Source: Chrysoporthe austroafricana
Taxonomy: Eukaryota; Ascomycota; Sordariomycetes; Diaporthales; Cryphonectriaceae
Assembly (NCBI GenBank): GCA_001051155.2
Contig: JYIP02000011.1
Coordinates: 124,001 to 188,000, forward strand
Direction of reading: 5' to 3'
Length of the DNA: 64,000 nucleotides
Made by a program: the position numbers and the translations under genes. The notes below the pieces were generated by a model. It was not told where the DNA came from, did no database searches, and saw only the letters and a program-made list of their open reading frames with translations. Below, one piece after another: positions 23,162 through 31,012 of this stretch (position 1 is its first letter; every line of letters begins with the position of its first letter).

Positions 23162-24774
23162 GCGGCGCCCGGTCTGACTCTGGAGGTTGTTGGTTGAACG
23201 AAGAGGGCGCCGAGACCTGGATCTCAGAGGTCTGGGGCCTTGTTATCCGAAACTGGCCGTCGATACAGCAGGTCTAGTACCATGCGGCGGTCGTTCAAGT
23301 GCATGATCTTGTCCATGAGGAAGAAAGCAACTTGGTCTCCATCGAGGCGTCCCCCGCTAAACTCAGCAACCCTATAGATATATGGGGAGCGTCCTTTCGA
23401 GTCAGTCTTCTCGAGAGCCTAGGAAACCAGGTAAACAATTCGTTTCACCAGGGCTGAACTGTCGCTTCCGCTCGATATCATTACAATTCGCAGTAACCTG
23501 CAGCCAAGTGTAGCGGAGTCCGTTTTTCGTCGTTCTCGTAAGTGCTCAATCTCTAGACATGCTTTGCCTCTCCTTGGCTAGGTCGTCTTGGTATTCGAGC
23601 GCGGAGCCACGACATTTTCGATTGTATCCTCGAGAATTTCTCTCTTGATGAGGACTTGTCCTTGTTTCCGTGCTCATTAGTGCCCTGGTATCGTCGACAT
23701 ATATTTTAAGACGTAGGTTGAGTAAGTATCCCAGAGTGCCAAATCAGAGGGAGAGCATTGCATATTACCTCTTTTTGCTCTGGTTCCGTTGCAGACTCGC
23801 TAAAAAACCCGAGGCATCGCGGATCAGCTGCGGTCCGGATGAAAGGTATCATCTGATTGAGGAGTTCCTCTTGATCTTTGGTAATTCTGAGGATGTCAGC
23901 TAGCTGGCTAGGATACAAGCCCACAAGGTTATTCAGCTTTTCTTTGTCTTTCGTTACCTTGCACCTTTCGGTGACAAGGTGCAGGATGGAAAGGTCGCCT
24001 TCGGCTCCCACTTGATAGAGGTCCCTCATCACTCACCTGATCAGCAGCAACCTTCGCTTAAAAAGCTCTGAGGCCTTGAGCAACTAATGAAGGAATGTCT
24101 TGTCGTCTCCTGTCTTGTAATGACGATGTCGACTCTGAGATTCTTAGTCCGCGGGAGGGCGGTTCAGGACAGGATGGCTAGCTGATTAAACGACAAGCCG
24201 GCCCAGCTGCTGCGTCGACATGATCTCGGCACAAGTCCAATCCTTTCTTTCCCCATGACACTCTGCTCTCGGAGACGATCTCTTGTTAGCATCCACCTTT
24301 GTTCTTATTCAAGATCTCGGGACTTCTGCAAGCACATGTTGGCAATGATGGTACCCCGCATGTTACGTAAGCCAAGGAGGGCCACTTCCGCGCTTCCGCC
24401 CTTGTGCGGCTTGTTGATTCCTCCTACTGAGTACATCTCGGCCGCTGTGAGAGGTGAGGTCCTCTGCTGAGCTGGCCTGCGTGAGGAGGGGACGTATAAA
24501 GATGCTTGGCTGTTTTCCTTCCCAGGTAACCTACAAAGCGATGCTGACTCGGCTGCATACCAAATAGGTTTTGTTACGACTATAGTAGGTACGAATTACA
24601 GGGCACCTCTCAACAGCGTCTCCACACGAGCCAGAGCCCCGAACCCAGCGGCCCCGTCGCCCTGGAAGCGCTCTCGCTCCCCCGACTGGGACGAAGCCTA
24701 CGAGCCCTGAGGCGAGCATCGACTCTGCCGTCAACGCTCGTGATATGGCTAGTCGAGGAGACCGAGAAGAGGAT
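23162..24774. other. Intergenic, with one weak ORF
   Basis: A 108-codon minus-strand open frame (24032-23706) reads MMRDLYQVGAEGDLSILHLV and is less biased than most chance frames here. It has no family I can name, no signal peptide and no supporting introns. The rest has no repeat or gene signal; the right end is the 3' flank of the homeodomain exon. Confidence 0.3.
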
Positions 24775-27143
24775 TCATCTCCTTCTCCGAAGCTGCCGGC
24801 GGCGTTCGCTCCGTGGCCGCGTGCTCTGGCGGTTCCGGCTCTGTGCACGGCGGTTTGCGCTCTGTGCACGGCGGTTTGCAAACCAGATCTGGGGGAGCAG
24901 AAAAACGCGTTTGTTAGGGAGAGAAAGCTACGGAGAGATGGGGCTCAGGGTCTCACATACCACAATCACCCTCTCGGGCAGCGCGGTAAGCGCTGCAAGA
25001 TCCGGCAATGCTCGTCTACCAATTACCGGCATTATTTGGAACGCAGCTTCAAGATTGGTCAACTGTATGGCACTGTTCGCTATCTCAGCATGCGTGCAAC
25101 CAAGACGATGGATGGCAGCAGACGGTAGAGGCATACCTGAGTCCTGGGTCTGAGACGAGGCCCGTCGGTACCAGCCCGGCTGCATGAGACGACTGTGCAT
25201 ATCTGTTCTCCTCTCGGTCAGCAGGGCCGGGTCTCGGGCGATTGTCGTCACCAGCAGAACGGCCGCCGTCGGCAGGGTGGGCAGCGCTGGAGAATTGGTG
25301 GCCCTGCGGCAGGTGAGCCGAGACGTTCGGCCTGGCGGGTCCTGACTGGGCTCTGTCCGTATCGGTGACGTGAGTGATTCCCGAGAGGTCAGAAATCGGA
25401 ACATGACCGCGAGTGTTACCCATCGCCCGAAAGAGACCCTGCGAAAAACACAGAAAAAAACCGGTCAGTCTAACAGCCGCCTTAGCCAGTGATCATTCTC
25501 TAGCTTACCTCAGATAGCAGGACGCGGGAACCACCTGCTGCTCCTATACCTCCTGCAGCGCCAGCAGCTGGTGTTGGGGCCGCAGCACGGCTCTGAAGCG
25601 ACTTGAAGAGCTGCGAGGATCCATCCTCGCACTCTGTGGCCGACCATCGCGCCTTGGGATCCATGACGAGCATGTGCTGTAAGATTCTCATCAGGCCTTT
25701 CTGGGCCTGTGCCTTCACGTCTTTTCCCCTCGCGTTTTCTATGATTTTTTGAAATCGCTCCGCTGTCTTCACGGTCTCTCGACACAGTGCCCGTCCCTCT
25801 TCTGAACCAGAAGGGAGTTCGTGTATGAGCCACAAGATCGCAACACCGAGCGACCAGATATCTACAGTCGGCGAGTAACCTGGTCCGGCAAAATCCCATA
25901 TTTCAGGAGCGCAGTAGGCGGCCGTGCCACAGAAGCTCCTCAGGATGCCGGCCTTCGCAAAACCAATGTCAGACAGCTTGACAAGAGGGTTGGGTCGGCG
26001 AGACTTGACAAGGATATTCTCCGGCCTGATATCCCGGTGTGCAATAGGTCCGGGTTGTCCGTGAAGATACTTCAGCGCTGACGAGCACTGGTTGAGGATC
26101 GCCACGCACTCCTCGGGGGAGAAGTTATCCGTGCAGTGCGCAGCCCTTAGGTTTCCCAAGGGCATGTACTCCAGGTACAAGCAAGGCACTGGCGATTCCT
26201 TGGCGAAAAGAAGCTCGACGATGTGTTCCTGGTGAGAGGTGAGTTGGCGGCGTTAGACCAAGGAGTACGGTATTTCACTTACATGCACGACCAGCTTCAT
26301 CATATCGATCTCCTTCTTCCAGTTTTCCGCTTCTTTTGCCGCCTCTGGTTTTGTCTTTAATTTTGCGTCTTGTCCCTCGTCTACCGGCGTCTTACTGGCG
26401 TACTTTTCCCCGGTGCTAACACCCCAGCAAAGATGTACAACCCCGTACGTGCCCTGACCGAGCTTTTTGTTCTGGATGGAAAGGGACTGTCCGTCAGGTG
26501 ATTGCGCCTTGCCATCACTCACGGTGGCAGCACCGCTGGGCAGGTCTGCCGGATCAAGGGGGGAATCAGTAGGCATCTCTCCTCGCAGGAATCGCTCGAT
26601 TCTGGCGGTGTAGTCAGGGGAGGTGATATTGAGGTTGCAGCTGGCAACAACGATCCGGAACTTGAGGTGCTCATGCAGTTCCACGGTGAGATCTTTGGTC
26701 TTCTCGGGGACATCGAACCCACTGATGACCCAGCGGAACCCTCTCCGCCATTCTCGTCCTTGGTTGTCATAGCTGACCATGGTTCCCTTCGCGGAGTGCA
26801 GGTCTTGCAGGTCTCGTACTACAAGGCGGTACCGCTGGTCGCTGAAGCCCTTCTCGAACGTTAGCGTGAAATGCTGCCTGCCAAGAACCATGTTTTGGGT
26901 GTTGTGAAGGATGACATCGCATCTGTCTTCGTCCGTCCCAAACACCAGTCCCGAGGGAAAGCTGAACCGGAGTTCAAGGAATGGAAGTGTTGGCAGGTTC
27001 TCTCGCGTCTGGGGCAACGGCATCGACAGCTGAGGGTGCGTCGGAGGCATGCATCGCCTGCTGTTCTGATTCGCACGGGTCGCATAAAGACGGAGGGATG
27101 AGTCGCAGGGGTACACCCGCGCAATCAGATCTGCGTCTGCCAT
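24775..27143 (-). CDS. FHA - Ser/Thr kinase - homeodomain fusion protein
   Basis: Five exons: 27143-26283, 26228-25509, 25438-25137, 25072-24961, 24888-24775 (introns 54, 70, 64 and 72 bp), all in frame; 702 aa. An FHA-like region (about residues 55-165) has GT at 69-70, RQHF near 90 and GT at 120-121. The kinase spans about 225-500: Gly loop GQGTYG 229-234, Lys251, HRD 351-353, DIG 374-376 in place of DFG, APE 394-396. A Pro/Ser-rich linker (528-627) follows. Residues 620-679 align to a homeodomain without gaps: L16=Leu635, F20=Phe639, L40=Leu659, W48=Trp667, F49=Phe668, N51=Asn670, R53=Arg672. The kinase-to-linker intron has a GTAAGC donor, a CTGAC branch site, a T-tract and a CGCAG acceptor. 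If that intron is retained, the kinase ends at 25500 and the homeodomain would be its own gene starting at 25423, only about 75 bp away. Possibly a phospho-signal input coupled to DNA binding (inference). Confidence 0.72.
24838..24879 (-). repeat. 21 bp tandem duplication in the homeodomain recognition-helix exon
   Basis: Two perfect direct copies of a 21 bp unit encode ANRRAQS twice. The first copy holds the recognition-helix residues Asn51 and Arg53; the second repeats NRRAQ just after the helix and adds basic charge. A diverged third copy (RNRQS) follows. Confidence 0.85.
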
Positions 27144-27597
27144 GGTTGAGAGAGGCCTTCTCTCTGTGGGAGAGGAATTGAAAGACGTTGGTATGCATAG
27201 GAGAGTATAGGAGGGAAGGGAAAGGGCGGAGCAGAGAAGGATGGCAAGACATGTTGCGTATGCTTACATGGCAGTAGGCGGCGTTTGTTCACTGCTCAAA
27301 GGCGTGACTACATGAGAAGCAGTTCACACCCAGTGAACCCGCTGCCCCCAATCTGGTGAGCGCAGCTTCGGAAGCCTTTGTTGCCTGAAGGTCTTTGTTG
27401 CCTGAAGCTACTGAAAGAACCCCCTACCACTATCATTTCGTCGTCGTCGTCCTCATCATTCCCATCATTCCCATCATTCCCATCATTCCCATCATTCCCA
27501 TCATTCCCATCATTCCCATCATTCCCATCATTCCCATCATTCCCATCATTCCCCATTTACCTTGTTTCCTCTTCTCTCTAGCCTACACGAGAACAAA
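27144..27597. promoter_or_regulatory. Divergent promoter shared by the kinase-homeodomain gene and the 617-aa gene
   Basis: Only 454 bp separate two divergent start codons (27143 minus and 27598 plus). The plus-side half is largely a 9 bp minisatellite; the minus-side half has a purine-rich segment at about 27195-27240. A direct repeat of GTTGCCTGAAG occurs near 27378 and 27396. The arrangement suggests, but does not prove, co-regulation. Confidence 0.5.
27454..27552 (+). repeat. 9 bp minisatellite, about 11 copies
   Basis: Near-perfect tandem copies of CATCATTCC run for 99 bp and end about 45 bp before the start codon of the plus-strand gene, so they probably lie in its core promoter or 5' leader. 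They create false open frames (Gly-Asn-Asp repeats on the minus strand; Ser-Phe-Pro or Ile-Pro repeats on the plus strand). Confidence 0.95.
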
Positions 27598-29595
27598 ATG
27601 TCTTTCTCTGAATCCACAACTCGAAAATATCTCGCTCGCGATCCCGCTGCTTGCGGTGACGCCGAGCCTGACGTCGAGCCTGTCCGGTCCTTAGGAGAAC
27701 GCCGTTCTGACGGCGCGCTGACAGCGGTCCATGTCGAGGACCCGGAGAACCTGCAAGCAGGTCCCACTGAACAGAGGTAAGAAGAGCCATCTGCCTACCA
27801 GCCCCTCCCCCTCTTCTCCTATCTACTAACAAACAAATAGAGATTGGGCACAGCACCCGACGGACTCAAACCAGTCCTGCCTAATCGATCTCGACCAGCT
27901 CGCCTCGCAACCGCCCGACCTTTCCTCCCGCAGGATTGGGCACCCGGACTTTTTTCAAGCAGGTCCTATCGAACGGAGGTAAGAGCCTTCTGCCTAGCGG
28001 CCTCTCCTCCCTCTCCCTCTCTCCCTCTCTTTTTCTCCATCCACTGATAAACGAACAGAGATTGGGAGCCGCGCTCGAGCGACGTAGAGCAGCCCTTGAG
28101 GGAGAAGCCGTGCCCACCGCTCCCTGACAGCTCGAGTGCCAGCTCGGATGACAGCTCGGATGACAGCTCGGATGACAGCTCGGATGACGCCTTCCGGGAT
28201 CCTCTGAGCTTTTCTTTGGCCTGGAAACATCTTGACTCTGACGCGGCTGAGAAAGTACAATACAAAATACTTGTCAAGATGGGCGGCCGGCCCCTTTATC
28301 CCATTGACAAGCTCGAGGACATTACTTACGATTCGTCAACCGTGCTCGACCACCGGGACATGCTGATCCCCTGGTTGAAAAGATCCCCATGGCCTGATTC
28401 CGATTCTTACACATGGCGTAATGGCTGGGAGGTTTTCGGGCCACAGCTGGAGAGCTGGCGAGCTTTCCGCCACTGGCAGAGACTCAACAGGGCCGCTATT
28501 GCTGAACGGGACTGGTCTTCACCCGAGGTGAGGGAGTCATTTTCTGCTGAATGGGGCTGGCCCTCATGCGAGCTGATGGGGTCATATGAGTCCTTTGTTC
28601 GGGAATTCCGACGCAGATCCCCAACCTACACGGAGGCAGTGAAGAAGCTCCTCGCTGAGTATGGCTTCACCCGGCCGTTCGAGTTCCAAGACCCGACACA
28701 GCAGGACAGGCTGACAACCTGGATCGAGTATCTCGGCTACGAATGCTGGGAGTACCGACACGTGGGCCAACGGGCCAAGTTTGCGCGGCCAGCATACAAC
28801 GCAGCCTGGAAGACGCTTGTGGACTCGGGCGTGTTACGTCCCTATGATACTGAAGAGTATGTCTGCGACTCAGCGTTTAAGAAACGGCATGAACGAGACG
28901 AAAAAGATGCTATCGAAGACAAATTGGAGCTCATCCATGAAATTGAATACCCTTTATTGGAAGAGGTATACATCAATGGCTACCACCATGTGAGACCGGC
29001 GCGTCCGTACACGGCGGCGGAAGAGGCGAGGATCCAAGCAAGTGAGGATAAAGTGCGGTTGATGCAAAGGCAGAAAGAGAGGCGGAATCCTCCCCGCGCA
29101 GATTTCATGAAGGCGGCACAGCCCTACTTAGAGGCGAAGAATGAGAGATGGAGCCATCATCGTCGAGTAGAGTGGATCCGGGACCAAATCCCGCTGATCG
29201 AGGCTGAGCTGGGCAGATTCAGCACGGCCAAGATTGCTCGTCGCAGTGATCGGATTGCGGCTGCTCAAAGGGCAGCACAACAACAACAACGACAACAACA
29301 GGCCGCCGTGACGTTACCCGATGCTGCCGAGAGGAGGCCGCCCCCCCCACGCTCGCACCGAGAAATCGCACCGGCACCACCAGGGCCTCCATCACCCACC
29401 AGGCCGCGGGGCAAGGCGTTGTCATCATCTCGGGCGAACAAGATCACCAAGCCGCGCGCGCGAAGGGCCGATGGTCCATGTTACATGTCGCAGGGTGAGG
29501 GGATCTGGAAGGGACGCCTGCGCAGCCGGCGCAGACCCGACGACGAGCAGAGGAGGATGGGTGAGGCTGTGTCGCCCTCGCCCTCGGCCGCCTAA
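27598..29595 (+). CDS. Unknown 617-aa protein with duplicated N-terminal exons
   Basis: Not recognised. Three exons: 27598-27776, 27841-27978, 28059-29595, with phase-2 introns of 64 and 80 bp. Exon 1 starts MSFSESTTRKYLARD. The exon 1/2 and exon 2/3 junctions are copies of each other (QAGPTEQR-DW and QAGPIERR-DW). Exon 3 opens with an acidic (DDSS)n tract encoded by a 12 bp repeat. A Trp/Tyr-rich globular middle (about residues 150-400) follows, with SYTWRNGWEVFGPQLESWRAF and a second similar stretch, WIEYLGYECWEYRHV. The end is helical, then Gln-rich (about 29275-29305), then basic and Pro-rich (KPRARRADG). The basic tail and lack of a signal peptide would suit a nuclear protein. The gene is divergent from the kinase-homeodomain gene. 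No TTG start is needed: the ATG at 27598 is in frame through all exons. Confidence 0.7.
28138..28188 (+). repeat. 12 bp coding repeat (acidic Asp-Ser tract)
   Basis: About four copies of GATGACAGCTCG encode Asp-Asp-Ser-Ser repeats at the start of exon 3. The unit is a multiple of three, so copy-number change keeps frame. Confidence 0.9.
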
Positions 29596-31012
29596 GCCTC
29601 TTGACGAGGGAGGGTTCATGATGCTCTCGGTGGCGGTTGGGCTCATTACCGACGTCTTGGGAGCCCGCGGGATGTGTGCCGTGGGGTGGTAGAGAGGGGG
29701 GAGGGGGGAGAGGGGGCAGAGAGGGGAGAGAGGGGCGGAGGAAAGAGAGCATGGTGGAGGATGAGTGGGTTCTTGGAAAGACGGTCAGCCTGCATTCTCT
29801 ATGCAGAGACGCCCCAGTCCTCGCCGGGGGGAGGGGGGTGGCAGCAGAATCAAGCGCGTCCTAAGAAAGGTTTGGCAAGTCTTGGTCATGGATGGGAGAT
29901 GTCTGGCAAGATGCGTCGTTGAGAAAGAGCACGCAGGGTGAGGCCGGATTGAATAGATTTTGTTATTTTTTTTTTTTTTGGTGGGGGGAGGGGGCGTTTT
30001 GGTAACAATTCTGGGTACTGTTATGTCCTTCACCCTTGGGGGCAGTGTTTGATTTTGTGGACGGAATGCATGCAGGCTTCATCCAATATAGATGTGGGTA
30101 TATTCATACATTGTATGACTTTGTGCAAGCTTTCGCGCCTGGTTCTAACCTAGGAGCCGCGTGTCTGCCTCGGAAAGACGTCGCCTACCAAGCCTTAGAA
30201 GACATCTTTCGCAAAGGCACCCAACTAGATGCCTGGACGCGCCGCTCCTACGAATCCCTCGGTCTACATATCCAGACAGGTCGTCACGTGTTTCCGTTTC
30301 AGATATCCTCCTCGCGGGAACTAAGCTGTGATCAAGTTGCAAAGGATCAATCGTGATCTGGTGGCCTCTCGCTCCCTAGAAGCCGGTGGACGCGTCCTCC
30401 TCCTGGTGACACGCGTGACCTGCGCTTCCGACCAGCGCGCCTCCCCCTCCCCAACAAAAAAAAAGCCGTCTTAGCGCACCCCGACAAGCATATGCTCTGT
30501 TCCTGGCAGTGGTGGGGCCCCGGGGCGAGGCGCGGACGCGGTCTTCGGGCAAGTGACTCCACAGGACCTGGTTCTCAGCTCGCGGAACACTCATCCTCAA
30601 GAGGATACACATGTGCGAGGGCCCCTGCACCTCGAACGGGCTGCGTGTTCGCTGGGGCATACGCTCAAGGACGTACAGATGCACGACAGGATGGTTGCAT
30701 GGCACGAGCTCCAATAGCTCCACCGTATCATTTTCATGGCAAGCACTTCAGATTGTTCCGTGTCATTTCCAGGCAATGAACTCACGGGATCAAGTGTTCT
30801 TCTGGTCATTACATATTAAGATGTTCTATACTTGGTATCTTGATATCGGCCCCATCTCGTCACCCTTGACATCCGCATGCATCACTGACACGGTCAATCG
30901 GCGATGTGATTTAGAGAGGCCGCGTTTAACACTATTTTCTATATCCGGAGCTCCTAGTCGAAACTCATGACGACATGAAGTGGCGGATCGCGGAGACGAA
31001 TGTATGCCTTTC
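29596..31012. other. Intergenic with purine tract and poly-T run
   Basis: Contains a GGGGAGAGAGG-type purine tract (about 29690-29760) and a run of about 14 T at 29966-29979. An open frame at 30036-30356 begins near a plausible Met but shows no domain. Nothing else is recognised. It separates the low-density left region from the conserved right half. Confidence 0.4.

Noticed and set aside
24531..24881. 120-codon minus-strand frame starting inside the homeodomain exon
   Set aside because: It is the +1 frame of the exon; the WFANRRAQ frame has the homeodomain residues and correct splice phase.
27308..27556. Gly-Asn-Asp repeat protein on the minus strand
   Set aside because: It is the translation of the 9 bp minisatellite; no gene context, start or conserved sequence.
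30036..30356. 106-codon plus-strand frame
   Set aside because: Plausible amino-acid make-up, but no family, intron or context support.
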